A stretch of DNA of 64,000 bases from Parvularcula sp. BBD 1991-13 (lineage in GTDB: Bacteria; Pseudomonadota; Alphaproteobacteria; Caulobacterales; Parvularculaceae), in assembly GCA_001657385.1 (NCBI GenBank), contig LYSZ01000004.1:1-64000 (forward strand). Reading direction: 5' to 3'. The position numbers and the translations under genes are program-made. The notes beneath the pieces were generated by a model. That model ran no database searches. It worked only from the letters and a program-made list of their open reading frames with translations, and was not told where the DNA came from. The first letter of the stretch is position 1. Each line of letters begins with the position of its first letter. Below are positions 44,272 to 52,828 of this stretch, piece by piece.

Positions 44272-44493
44272 GCAATTGTCTTCTCATCCAGCACTTCCAG
44301 GAATCCGCGGCGGGCCGACGCGAAACTGCGCATCGGCCCATCCGGTTTCGGATACGGTCGCCTGATAAAAGCCGTCCCGCTCAATGATAAACGCAATTTC
44401 CCGCTCGGTCAGTGCGTCGCCGCCATCGGCTTTCGAAGGCAGGAGCTGTGCGTAGCCCGGCGCCGAGCCTTGCTGTTCTTGAACATTACGCAC
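44230..44493 (-). pseudogene. Pyridoxamine 5'-phosphate oxidase-like fragment with frameshift
   Basis: The first frame gives LTEREIAFIIERDGFYQATV and SETGWADAQFRVGPP. The reading then shifts to another frame with RGFLEVLDEKTIAYADSRGN and RQYLG. The two halves join into the FMN-binding split-barrel start of a PNPOx-family flavoprotein. After ~44235 the similarity stops, so the gene is frameshifted and truncated. Confidence 0.7.
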
Positions 44494-44562
44494 CGACGGT
44501 GTGAAGGCAATTTCTGCAAAGGCGTGGGGCGCGTCATCCTTCTCCCTGAAGAATTATTCAGC

Positions 44563-44997
44563 TTACAAACAGCGGTCAGAGTCACGGATCGGCATATCAT
44601 TGATGCTGGCGTAGCGTTTCTGCATCAAACCGTCAGCCGCGAATTCCCATAATTCGTTGCCGTAGCTTCTAAACCACTGGCGATTCCTATCGCGCCATTC
44701 ATATTCGAATCGAACGGCGATGCGGTTGTCTATGAACGCCCAGAGTTCTTTCTTCAGCTTGTAGTCCAGCTCCTTCGCCCATTTGCGCGCAAGGAAAGCT
44801 TTGACGTCGTCGCGACCGTGCAGAAATTCGTCGCGATTGCGCCATTCGGTGTCCGGCGTATAGGCGAGACTGACTTTCTCAGGGTCACGGGTGTTCCATG
44901 CGTCTTCGGCGGCCTGGACTTTGGCTCGGGCGGTTTCTTCGGTGAACGGCGGCAGGGGCGGTCGCATTTCGGGGGGGCCTTTTCTATCGTTTTGCAT
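44563..44997 (-). CDS. DUF1348 (SnoaL/NTF2-like) protein
   Basis: A 144-residue protein with the DUF1348 pattern: [60 protein letters not shown] and [20 protein letters not shown]. The NTF2-like cone binds small ligands. The function is unknown; members often lie near oxidoreductases and regulators. On the same strand as the YHS and isochorismatase genes, at the 3' end of that set. Confidence 0.85.
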   Translation of the reverse strand: MQNDRKGPPEMRPPLPPFTEETARAKVQAAEDAWNTRDPEKVSLAYTPDTEWRNRDEFLHGRDDVKAFLARKWAKELDYKLKKELWAFIDNRIAVRFEYEWRDRNRQWFRSYGNELWEFAADGLMQKRYASINDMPIRDSDRCL

Positions 44998-45051
44998 TTG
45001 AGAGAGATTGCGGGCTGTCGAGAGGGATGGTTCAACCGCCCGCTTGAGCGG

Positions 45052-45537
45052 TTAGAGGTCTTTCACCGCCGTGTGCTGAATTGACGGCCAGGTCGCTTCA
45101 GCTTTTTTGAGAATGTTCTTTTTGTCTCTTTTGTATTTCTCAAAAATCTCCGCATTGACGAAGAGATAGAGTTTGCCGTCGACAATGTCGGCGTAATGCG
45201 GATCGCCGTCGAACTTCTTGCCGAGGGCGACAGCGAAAGCGCAGAAGCCGCCATATTGCGGTTTGTACTGGTCCGGCGCTGATTTGAACCGGCGCGCCGA
45301 TTCCGCCGAGGCGAAGTAATACGCAACGCCGTCATCGACGACGGTGTGCGCCGCATCGCCTTCCGCAACCGCATTCAGCGTCGTAAGCGCAACGGCGTCG
45401 ACGCCGTGGAGGCCGAGGGGAACGCCGGCGGTGGTGACGCCCGTCGAGACGTTATGTTCGTCGGCGGCGTAAGCGGACAAGGATGTTGCGAGAGCGACTG
45501 CGATCGCGGCGATGGAGGTTTTAACAAGGTTTGTCAT
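45052..45537 (-). CDS. Exported YHS-domain protein
   Basis: A 161-residue protein with a signal peptide (SIAAIAVALATSLSAYAADE). The YHS-like core has GLHGVDAVALTTLNAVAEGD, YYFASAESARRFKSAPDQYK and PQYGGFCAFAVALGKKFDGD; the Cys in GGFCAFAVA is conserved in this family, where metal or copper binding is suspected. It lies between the isochorismatase-like and DUF1348 genes on the same strand, in a likely TetR-controlled operon. Confidence 0.85.
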   Translation of the reverse strand: MTNLVKTSIAAIAVALATSLSAYAADEHNVSTGVTTAGVPLGLHGVDAVALTTLNAVAEGDAAHTVVDDGVAYYFASAESARRFKSAPDQYKPQYGGFCAFAVALGKKFDGDPHYADIVDGKLYLFVNAEIFEKYKRDKKNILKKAEATWPSIQHTAVKDL

Positions 45538-45675
45538 GGGTTTTTCCTTCTCTGGGTTGAGGAATAGTCAAGTCGGGTAGGCGGGGGGCGCGCCCGGCTC
45601 GCGAAGGGAATGGGGGGCGGTCGCGACGCCGGGCGCAGGAAAGCCGTCCAGGGGGAAGAAGACGGCTGTCCGGGG

Positions 45676-46524
45676 TCAGCGCTGATACGCAGCCCTGACG
45701 GCGTTCACCGTGTTTTCAGTGTTGTCGACCGCGCTGGCGATCATGCGGAAGTTGGTGAGCGAAGCGGCGTAGCCGTTGTAATGTTCGGTGATGGCGCCGG
45801 CGGTCGCGTCGGTGACGACCATTACTTCAAAACCGTTTTCGATGAGGGCGCGCATATGCGATTCAGTGCAGAGGTTTGACGACATGCCTGCGAGGATCAC
45901 CTTGTTGACGCCGGCTTTTCGAAGCTGCAGCACGAGGTCGTTGCTGTCGGGGCCATAGACCTTGTGCGGGCTCGTCACGACGGTTTTGCCGTTGTTGATG
46001 TAGGGCTTGTACTGGTCGAGCCAGTCGGCGCCCGAGCCTTCGAAGGCTTCAAGGGTCAGCGCGTGCGGACGATCGAACATGCCGATATTGTGCATGAGCG
46101 TTTCGAGCGTTCCTTCGAACCGCCATTTGTGATCGTGCTCGAAATAATAGTGCGGCGAGACGAAGACCGGCATGCCGGTTTCACTCGCAACCTTGAACAA
46201 CGCGCCGATATTCTCGACCGTACCGTTCTCGGTGATGCTCTTTCCGACAACGCCCCAGGTGACGCCGTCCGGTGAGAGGAAATCGTTTTGCGGATCAGTC
46301 ACGACGATCGCCGTGTCGCCGGCGGTAATGTTGAAACCCGGCGCCGGCAAGCCGTCATTGATCGGCGGCGTCTTCGCCGTGGCGGCGCGCGAAATTTCGT
46401 CGGCGGCGTAAGCCGGCGGCGGCGCCAGGAAATAGGCGGCGGTCATGACGCCGGCGATCAGCGCCAGGTTGGCGAGGGTGCTGACGGCGAGGGCGTTGGC
46501 GGCCCGGCTGTAGAAATTGTTCAT
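45676..46524 (-). CDS. Isochorismatase-family cysteine hydrolase, exported
   Basis: A 282-residue protein. An N-terminal hydrophobic segment (LANLALIAGVMTAAYFLAPP) acts as signal or anchor. The cysteine-hydrolase fold has the catalytic Asp in VVTDPQNDFLSPDG and the nucleophile Cys in LAGMSSNLCTESHMRALIEN. EVMVVTDATAGAI is typical. These enzymes hydrolyse amides such as nicotinamide or ureidoacetate; the substrate is unknown. The ATG at 46524 follows AGGGAGATGAAC-type sequence. It is divergent from the TetR regulator, with three operator-like motifs between. Confidence 0.87.
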   Translation of the reverse strand: MNNFYSRAANALAVSTLANLALIAGVMTAAYFLAPPPAYAADEISRAATAKTPPINDGLPAPGFNITAGDTAIVVTDPQNDFLSPDGVTWGVVGKSITENGTVENIGALFKVASETGMPVFVSPHYYFEHDHKWRFEGTLETLMHNIGMFDRPHALTLEAFEGSGADWLDQYKPYINNGKTVVTSPHKVYGPDSNDLVLQLRKAGVNKVILAGMSSNLCTESHMRALIENGFEVMVVTDATAGAITEHYNGYAASLTNFRMIASAVDNTENTVNAVRAAYQR

Positions 46525-46604
46525 CTCCCTGTTCCTTTCCTTCAAAGGCGATGATGCGTCGTTTGAGGAGCGGCCCGGCCGCCCGGCTCGCCGATCGAAC
46601 ACAT

Positions 46605-46783
46605 TTACCGATCGGTGAACCTTGAATAGATTACATGTACCAATCGGTCAATGTGTAAAATTTAAAAAATGAGAATTCGACGCGAATTTCTTCCTGAACA
46701 TGCGTATCAAATTGAAAACAATCACAAAAAAGTTTGTTCCCTTGCATGTTGATGGTGAATCTCATACTTACCGGTCAGTAAGT
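46605..46783. promoter_or_regulatory. Three TetR-operator-like motifs
   Basis: The motif TACC(G/A)(A/G)TC(G/A)GT occurs at 46605-46619 (TTACCGATCGGTGAA), 46638-46651 (TACCAATCGGTCAA) and 46766-46783 (ACTTACCGGTCAGTAAGT, a perfect 6-6-6 palindrome in its arms). They lie between the divergent isochorismatase and TetR genes. This is the expected layout for a TetR protein that represses itself and its neighbour. Confidence 0.75.
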
Positions 46784-46807
46784 GTAAAAACGCAGGAAAG
46801 CCCCGGA

Positions 46808-47383
46808 ATGAGTGCTTCAAAACGCGACGAACTGGTGCAGAAGGCGCTGCGCGCTTTCTATCAGGGCGGTTTTCACGCCATCGGCATGGACCGCCTGGCG
46901 AAAGAGACCGGCGTTTCAAAAACTGCGATCTACAAACATTTCCGCACCAAGGAAGAGCTGATCCTGGCGACCCTGCGCCTGCGGGACGAGCAGTTCCGCA
47001 ACTGGCTCCTGCGCCGCGTCGAGACGCTCGCTGCGGATCCGAATGGTCAGCTGCTGGCGATTTTCGACGCGCTGGCGGAGTGGTTCGAAAAGCCGGAATT
47101 CAAAAGCTGCATGTTCATCAAGGCGTCATCGGAGTATCAGGATCGGGCCCATCCGATCCACGCTGCTTCCGCTGAACACAAACGGCTGCTTGCGGTCGAT
47201 TTCACTGAACGCGCGAAGAAGGCCGGCGCAAAGGATCCGGAAGCGCTGGCGCGCGAGTTGTTGCTGTTGAAGGACGGCGCTATCGTCCTTGCTCATCTTC
47301 ACGACGGCGCGCAGGTGGCGAAGGACGCGCGCCGGGCTGCTGAAAAAATAATCAGTGCATCAATTTATTTGCAGAAAGACTGA
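46808..47383 (+). CDS. TetR/AcrR-family transcriptional regulator
   Basis: A 191-residue regulator. The HTH is KRDELVQKALRAFYQGGFHA followed by IGMDRLAKETGVSKTAIYKH and FRTKEELILATL, the classical TetR DNA-binding domain. The C-terminal ligand domain resembles TetR_C_6-like sets with FKSCMFIKASSEYQD. The ATG at 46808 is chosen; the upstream open frame overlaps the operators. It probably controls the divergent isochorismatase-YHS-DUF1348 genes. Confidence 0.92.
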   Translation: MSASKRDELVQKALRAFYQGGFHAIGMDRLAKETGVSKTAIYKHFRTKEELILATLRLRDEQFRNWLLRRVETLAADPNGQLLAIFDALAEWFEKPEFKSCMFIKASSEYQDRAHPIHAASAEHKRLLAVDFTERAKKAGAKDPEALARELLLLKDGAIVLAHLHDGAQVAKDARRAAEKIISASIYLQKD

Positions 47384-47506
47384 TTTTGCCTTTGCAATAT
47401 CGGAACCAGCGCACGTGAGTGAGACCTGTCGACGGGCGTCCATATGAAATCGCATTTGAGGCGAATGTCGATTTTCAGAAGGTTGGATAAAGACTGACGC
47501 CAGCAG

Positions 47507-48442
47507 CTACCGCCTTCGTGCGCGATATTCATATGGGCTTTCGCCTTTGATCCGTTTGAACGCAGCGCTAAAAGCGAAAGGACTTCTATAGCCGACTTTC
47601 TCCGAGACTGTCCCGACGGTTTCATCCGGACGGCTGAGCAAGTCTTCCGCCAACGCCATGCGCCAGTTCTTGAGGAATGTCATCGGCGGTTCACCGACGA
47701 TGTCATTGAAGCGGCGCGCCAAAGACGCGCGCGAGGCATTCGTCTTCGAGGCTAGCTTGTCCAGGGTCCACGCATATGCAGGGTCCTTGTGTATTAGCCG
47801 AAGCGCCCGCTCCACAATCGGATCGCCTTGTGATTGCCACCAAGCAGGGCGATCTGAATCTCTGGTGGCGATCCATGACTTCAGCACAGCGGTCAAAAGC
47901 AGATCGAGCAGCCGATCGAGCACAGCGGCTTGCCCCGGTTCGTCCTTTGTCACTTCGTCGGCCAGAATAGGAACCAGCGGTGAGTTCCAATCGTCTTTGT
48001 TTAGAGCCAAGACTGGCGGCAGCGTTTTTGCAAGTTTGTCGCTCACGGTGCTCAAATGCTCATACGCGCCGACAACAAAGACACATTCGCCCGCAGGATC
48101 GTTTCCCCAGGTTCGGACGCCATGTGTCATTTCTTCGAGTACGGAATTTCCTTCAAGATCGCAGCAGCGCTGTTCGGGATGGATAATGATGTCCGGCTTC
48201 GTATCGAGAGCGCCCACGACACTGTAATGGTCAGGCGCACGCGTTACGGCGACGCCGCCCGGCCTGATATGAAGCGGTTCCGCATTGTCAGGCGCAACCC
48301 ATAAATCGCCCTCAACCGCAGCGATAAGTGTCGCCGGGGATTCCGCCAGAATGCGCAATCCCCAGGGCGGGCTCATGGCGCAGCGAAGCGCAAACGCGCC
48401 GCGGGCGCGCGTTCCTTCCAAAAGATTGGCGATCGCGTCCAT
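47507..48442 (-). CDS. AraC-family regulator with cupin-type N-domain
   Basis: A 311-residue protein. The N-terminal part matches the AraC cupin_6 type (WGLRILAESPATLIAAVEGD, LHIRPGGVAVTRAPDHYSVV). The C-terminal double HTH has WTLDKLASKTNASRASLARR, FNDIVGEPPMTFLKNWRMAL, AEDLLSRPDETVGTVSEKVG and YRSPFAFSAAFKRIKGESPY. It is divergent from DUF1772 across ~100 bp and probably controls the DUF1772-MBL-serine hydrolase set. Confidence 0.92.
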   Translation of the reverse strand: MDAIANLLEGTRARGAFALRCAMSPPWGLRILAESPATLIAAVEGDLWVAPDNAEPLHIRPGGVAVTRAPDHYSVVGALDTKPDIIIHPEQRCCDLEGNSVLEEMTHGVRTWGNDPAGECVFVVGAYEHLSTVSDKLAKTLPPVLALNKDDWNSPLVPILADEVTKDEPGQAAVLDRLLDLLLTAVLKSWIATRDSDRPAWWQSQGDPIVERALRLIHKDPAYAWTLDKLASKTNASRASLARRFNDIVGEPPMTFLKNWRMALAEDLLSRPDETVGTVSEKVGYRSPFAFSAAFKRIKGESPYEYRARRR

Positions 48443-48546
48443 GCGGCGAATTTAGACGATTTCGTATGATTCTGAATAGCCCGCGCATGGCCGATCAGAA
48501 GTTCGGAGCCTAGGTTTTAGGCGCAACAAGCTGATCGGATCACCCC

Positions 48547-49023
48547 ATGTTCCAACTATCTCTCACAGCAATTCTATGGTTTTGCGCCGTAGGCGCCGGG
48601 CTCATGGCTGGCGTTTACTTCGCATTCTCGAGCTTCATTATGACCTCGTTGGCGCGGATTGAAACATCGGCGGGCATTCTCGCCATGCAATCGATCAATG
48701 ACGTCATCCTCCGCTCGGCTTTTATGCCGATTTTCTTCGGAACATCCTTCGCCGCCGCTGGTGTTACAGCGATAGCATTGTTGGACCTGTCTAGACCGGG
48801 CGCGCTCTCAATGATGAGTGCGGGGATCATCTATTTTGGCGGCATGTTTCTCAGCACGATCATTTTTAATGTGCCGCTGAACAACAAGCTCAAAGATGCG
48901 GACTCACATTCGGCTTACGGCGCAGAAGTTTGGGACTTGTACCTGTGTCAATGGACGCGCTGGAACCACGTCCGAACTGCTGCGTCCATCGCTTCGAGCG
49001 CTCTCTTTTTCATCGCAATCTAA
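48547..49023 (+). CDS. DUF1772 (anthrone-oxygenase-like) membrane protein
   Basis: A 158-residue protein with four membrane helices. GLMAGVYFAFSSFIMTSLAR, MQSINDVILRSAFMPIFFGT and the FNVPLNNKLKD motif are the marks of DUF1772/anthrone oxygenase-like proteins, followed by WTRWNHVRTAASI. Some family members oxidise anthrones without a cofactor, but most are uncharacterised. First gene of a three-gene plus-strand set. Confidence 0.88.
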   Translation: MFQLSLTAILWFCAVGAGLMAGVYFAFSSFIMTSLARIETSAGILAMQSINDVILRSAFMPIFFGTSFAAAGVTAIALLDLSRPGALSMMSAGIIYFGGMFLSTIIFNVPLNNKLKDADSHSAYGAEVWDLYLCQWTRWNHVRTAASIASSALFFIAI

Positions 49024-49034
49024 GGAGTCTTAAC

Positions 49035-50108
49035 ATGAAAGCATTAAAATTTATTGCGTTCGCCCAGTTCTGCCTCGGGTTGTCAGCGCTTGCGCTGCAA
49101 CCAGGTTACGCCGCGGTCGACAACGACCCGTCACCCCAATTTAACTCCGGCGACGATGTCAGCATGGCGCCCGGTCACCCCAATCACTTCACGGCGTTTG
49201 CGACGGAATCACCGGAAATGCTGGCCCGCATGCCCGCTATCGACCCTGAAACGGGATTACATGTTTCAGAAATCAAGCCAGGATTATTTTATGTGACTGA
49301 AGGCGTCTATCAATCGGCGTTTCTCGTCACCGAGCAAGGCGTCATCATCTTTGACGCGCCGCCGAGTTTCGCCCACAAATTGCCCGACGTTATTGCTGAG
49401 CACGCGCCCGGCATAATAATCCGCTACCTCGTCTACAGTCATGGTCATAGCGATCATATTGGCGGCGCCAGCGTATTTGGAGATGTTGAAGGACTGCAGA
49501 TTGTCGCCCATGCGGCGACCGTGCAAAGCATGGAACGAGCGGCCCGTCCCGGCATTCTCGTCCCGACCATAACATATGATGCGCCCTATGAATTCTCGCT
49601 TGGCGGCGAAACCGTAGAGCTCACGCCAGCGTCCTTTCATGCCGAGGATATGGATACGATCGTGTATCTGCCGCGGCAGAGATTTGTCATGGCGGTCGAC
49701 ACCATCACGCCCGGCGAAGCTGCGTTCATGAATTTCGGCGCCACGTCTGATGTCGGCGCCTATATGACGTTCTTCGATACGATCCTGGCGTATGAATTTG
49801 ATCATATTCTGTCAGGTCATGTTTCGGTACTGGGCGCGCGCGAGGATGTGATCATGGCGCGCGACTATGCGCATGATGTCTGGCGAACCGCCGGCGCCGG
49901 CATGGCGACTTTTCTCGATCGCTTCAACACAACGCTGGCCGCTCTTGAATACAAGAACGCTAATCTCGCCTATCGGGCGACAATCGAAGCTGTGCGGCGA
50001 GACTGCGCAAGAGAAATAATCGACCGATGGACCGGGAAATTGTCCGTAGTTGATGTGTGGGCTGACAGCCACTGCCAGACCGTGATTCTGTACAACATCA
50101 TGCATTAG
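49035..50108 (+). CDS. Exported metallo-beta-lactamase-fold hydrolase
   Basis: A 357-residue protein with a signal peptide (ALKFIAFAQFCLGLSALALQ). The zinc motif is YSHGHSDHIGG, with H136, H138, D140 and H141. Further ligands probably lie in ASFHAEDMD, RFVMAVDTITPGE and DHILSGHVSVLG. This group includes exported lactonases and alkylsulfatase-like enzymes; the substrate is unknown. The ATG at 49035 has AAGGAGTCTTAAC upstream. It starts 11 bases after the DUF1772 stop, so the two are co-transcribed. Confidence 0.88.
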   Translation: MKALKFIAFAQFCLGLSALALQPGYAAVDNDPSPQFNSGDDVSMAPGHPNHFTAFATESPEMLARMPAIDPETGLHVSEIKPGLFYVTEGVYQSAFLVTEQGVIIFDAPPSFAHKLPDVIAEHAPGIIIRYLVYSHGHSDHIGGASVFGDVEGLQIVAHAATVQSMERAARPGILVPTITYDAPYEFSLGGETVELTPASFHAEDMDTIVYLPRQRFVMAVDTITPGEAAFMNFGATSDVGAYMTFFDTILAYEFDHILSGHVSVLGAREDVIMARDYAHDVWRTAGAGMATFLDRFNTTLAALEYKNANLAYRATIEAVRRDCAREIIDRWTGKLSVVDVWADSHCQTVILYNIMH

Positions 50109-50152
50109 CATAGAAGCGCGGCGCCGCTGACCCTGGCGCGCGGAGCGAAAAG

Positions 50153-51400
50153 ATGAAATTGTTGAAACCTATCTTTGTTGTTCTTGGCTCAATAGCAGCA
50201 ATCGCCGCCTGGTCCGCCTTGGCCGTCTTTGTAGGGTTTTATGGCTGGTGGATGAAGCCGGTTGCGCCACGAGACGACCACGCCGCGTTCTACGCCGAAG
50301 CGGTGCGCATCATCGAGGCGTCCAATCTCGGCAATAGCGCGTTCGTTTTGATGGAAAACGGAGACGTCGTCGGTCAACACTATTGGCAAGACCGGCATGG
50401 CGTGGATAAAAACACCGTTTTTCCGACGGCCTCATTCAGCAAGTGGATTACGGCGCTTGGCGTCTTGTCACTGGTCGAAGATGGGCTGATCAATCTCGAC
50501 GACCCGGTATCCATTCACCTGACGCGCTGGCGGCTGCCGGATAGTCCATACGACGAAGACGGCGTCACAATTCGCCGCCTTCTCAGTCATACAGCGGGCC
50601 TCACTGACGGCTTGGGGTTTGGCGACTATGAAGCCGACGAAACCTTGCCGACGATTGAACAATCATTGATCAAACCCCGCGCGTCATCGGGGCGAAATGT
50701 CGAAGTCGCGATCGGCGCGGAACCCGGAAAGGAGTTTGCATATTCCGGGGGCGGTTATCTCATCCTGCAACTCCTGATCGAAGAGGCGTCGGGCCAGGAC
50801 TACCAGAGCTATATCAAAGAGAAGATATTGGATCCGCTTGGGATATCGAATTCGTCATTCGACTTTATTGGCGGTATCGGCGGCGCGACGAAGTCATTTG
50901 ATGCGACGGGCAAACCGGCGCCGCAATATCAATACGCCGCCGCCGGCGCCACGGGGTTCGCGAGTTCCGCCGCCGATTTGACACGCCTCGTGAAGGCGAT
51001 TGCGGTCGCCGACCCGGCGCTTGGTCTCGGCGCGCAGACTCTGCAGTCCATGCGTGAACCGGAAGCCTTCGTTTATGGCGCCGGCATTTGGGGGTTTGGG
51101 ACAATGCTTTATGCGCCGACACAATCCGGCGACTCAGTTTTTGGTCATGATGGCGCTAATGAACCGGCGATCAATGTGTCGGTGCGCATTAATCCAGAAA
51201 CAAATGATGCGTATATCATGCTCGTGAACGGTCACTCGTCGCTGGCGTCCGATATCGGTGCTGAGTGGGTGCTTTGGCAGTCGGGTAAGCCCGATTTTTT
51301 GTCGACGGAACGAGTTCTGAAAAGCGCCCTTTTGCCTGCGATCCTGGGAAGCGCTTTTATTCTGTTCCTGTCCCTTCTTTTGTCGAGGCGACGAAGCTGA
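50153..51400 (+). CDS. Serine hydrolase (class C beta-lactamase/DD-peptidase fold), membrane-anchored
   Basis: A 415-residue protein with an N-terminal membrane helix and a C-terminal one (LLPAILGSAFILFLSLLLS). The SxxK motif is S94-F-S-K97 in FPTASFSKWITALGV, the second motif is YSGGGYLILQLLIEEASG, and the third region holds FGHDGANEPAINV. These are the elements of penicillin-binding/EstB-like hydrolases. The role could be peptidoglycan or ester hydrolysis. It is the third gene of the DUF1772-MBL set. Confidence 0.88.
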   Translation: MKLLKPIFVVLGSIAAIAAWSALAVFVGFYGWWMKPVAPRDDHAAFYAEAVRIIEASNLGNSAFVLMENGDVVGQHYWQDRHGVDKNTVFPTASFSKWITALGVLSLVEDGLINLDDPVSIHLTRWRLPDSPYDEDGVTIRRLLSHTAGLTDGLGFGDYEADETLPTIEQSLIKPRASSGRNVEVAIGAEPGKEFAYSGGGYLILQLLIEEASGQDYQSYIKEKILDPLGISNSSFDFIGGIGGATKSFDATGKPAPQYQYAAAGATGFASSAADLTRLVKAIAVADPALGLGAQTLQSMREPEAFVYGAGIWGFGTMLYAPTQSGDSVFGHDGANEPAINVSVRINPETNDAYIMLVNGHSSLASDIGAEWVLWQSGKPDFLSTERVLKSALLPAILGSAFILFLSLLLSRRRS

Positions 51401-51429
51401 CCGGTGCGCGGCACAAGTTGATCACTTTC

Positions 51430-52442
51430 AATGGCGCAAACCAGTTGTGCGCGGACCCCGCGGTGAAGTCTCATCGGCGATGAGTTCTGCAGCGCGCGCC
51501 TCCTGATAGACGGCTGACAATTCCGTCGGGCGCGCTTCGGCGAGAACCGTGATGAGGGGTCGCGCCTGCTTCCTGATCCTTCTCCGATTGCGCGCGGCCA
51601 GGACCCTGGCGCCGCGTGGCGACAATCAGTTTGTGTACGGTGTAGCGTTCAGGCTGCGGGATCTGGACGAGAACGCCTTCGCGGTAAAGCGCGACGGCGG
51701 GGATCGGGTTCCGGATGAGGAAGTTCAGAAAATGAAGGTCCCGCGCTCAGACGCCGAGCCCTTCGAGTTTCTGCGGGCCTTCCTGTTCGTCAAATGAGGG
51801 CGAAAGGAAATCCACGACGAAGTCGCCGGGCGTCATGCGCCATCGCGTCGGTCGTTTCTGGTCGAGTGAGCTGATCGGGGAGAGGCCAAGCGAGGCAAGC
51901 ACCTGGGGGAGTTTGGCGTCGGCGCGATCGTCTACGGTCAGCGAAAGCTTTTCAAACCAGGTGATATCGATATCAGCGGTGATGGCCGTCGTTGTTGACG
52001 ATATCCTGACGCCGAGCTCCAGGTCGTAAAGCTGGAAGGCGTGCGTGCCTGCTAGGACGCCGCCGAGGCGAAAGGCGCCGGCCCGGGCAAGGGCGCGCAT
52101 AACCTTTCCGGTTGTCATGTCGAGGGCGGGGAGGCGCGCCGCCCTCAACGCTGCAGCTTTTTCCGACGCGTTTGCGCGAAAGGACATTGTGTTTTCCTGG
52201 GCCATGCGCCAGCCATCAATCCGCGTACGGGTCTTTTCATCGTCCGCACCGATGAATTGCTGCCTGTGACGCCCTCCCGGCTCGCGGACCGTGACGCACC
52301 AATACGCTTTGCCGCCCGTTTCGCGCAGATGCGGCGAGCCCGTCATCTCTTCCGGCGCATGGTGGAGACGGGCTTGAACGAGGTCTTGATAACGGGTCTG
52401 GAGGGTGAGCGGGATACTGTCTATGACGTCGCTATACCGCAA
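51430..52442 (-). pseudogene. GSU2403-family nucleotidyltransferase-fold gene with in-frame stop and frameshift
   Basis: The open part (52442-51747) has the family's signature: RLGGVLAGTHAFQLYDLELG, ADIDITWFEKL and PTRWRMTPGDFVVDFLSPSF. It ends with KLEGLGV at a TGA. The same frame continues directly after the stop with ARDLHFLNFLIRNPIPAVAL, YREGVLVQIPQPERYTVHKL and IVATRRQ, which is still family sequence. A later shift of frame gives QARPLITVLAEARPTELSAV. So the gene carries a nonsense mutation and a frameshift. The family is common on mobile islands, with unknown role. Confidence 0.8.
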
Positions 52443-52510
52443 ACTTTTTTTGTGGTGCGTGATTCTATAAGGGACTGAATAAAAAAGTTTTTTCTTTAGG
52501 TGGCTGAAAA

Positions 52511-52643
52511 ATGAACCTAGAATGAACCTAAAACACCGAAAAATGCGCTAGAATCTAGCAAAAAGAGCCAGAATGATAGAGGATTTATCGTCGCCGGGCC
52601 GATTTCGGGCGAAAATCGGTTTTTAGGTTCATTTTAGGTTCAT
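52511..52643. promoter_or_regulatory. Two pairs of probable integrase arm-type sites (right)
   Basis: The first pair is in reverse orientation (ATGAACCTA at 52511 and ATGAACCTAA at 52522). The second pair is in forward orientation (TTAGGTTCAT at 52623 and 52634). The boxes in each pair are 11 bases apart. They match the left pair at 33085-33106. A shared AGAATCTAG also occurs near both ends (about 33057 and 52550). The arrangement fits the two arms of an integrase attachment site. Confidence 0.72.
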
Positions 52644-52772
52644 CGAAGCCCTGGATTTGCGTGGATTCCCGTGAACCCGCGTGGATGCGGATTCAACCAT
52701 AAAATGAATTAAGATATTGAAAATAAATGATTAAATCGGCTGAAGCGCTTGGGTTGGAAAAACCAGTGAATA

Positions 52773-52828
52773 GATTGTGGCTCAAAAGGTCCCCCGTTCG
52801 AACCGGGGAGGCGGCGCCACCTAAATCC
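52773..52828 (+). repeat. attR of the tRNA-His island (tRNA 3'-end copy)
   Basis: It contains the anticodon-arm remains, the complete T arm and the 3' acceptor strand of tRNA-His, plus 9 flanking bases, with four mismatches to attL. The 5' half of a tRNA is absent, so it is not a working tRNA gene. Confidence 0.92.

Larger units (their letters stand above)
32972..52828. mobile_element. Decayed integrative genomic island in tRNA-His
   Basis: The element is bounded by a 56-bp direct repeat of the tRNA-His 3' half (32972-33027 and 52773-52828; 52 of 56 identical). A tyrosine-integrase start lies just inside the left end and reads away from the tRNA, as usual for tRNA-targeting islands. TTAGGTTCAT boxes occur inside both ends. 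The integrase is truncated by an IS21 remnant, no excisionase or transfer genes are seen, and many genes are broken, so the island is probably immobile. Cargo: a TonB receptor/DUF1254/Crp block, and TetR- and AraC-linked small enzymes. Confidence 0.9.

Noticed and set aside
51747-51770. Selenocysteine reading of the TGA in the GSU2403-family gene
   Set aside because: No SECIS-like hairpin was recognised and a separate frameshift downstream already breaks the gene.
52773-52828. Second tRNA-His gene
   Set aside because: The D arm and 5' acceptor strand are missing; it is the attR copy of the tRNA 3' end.
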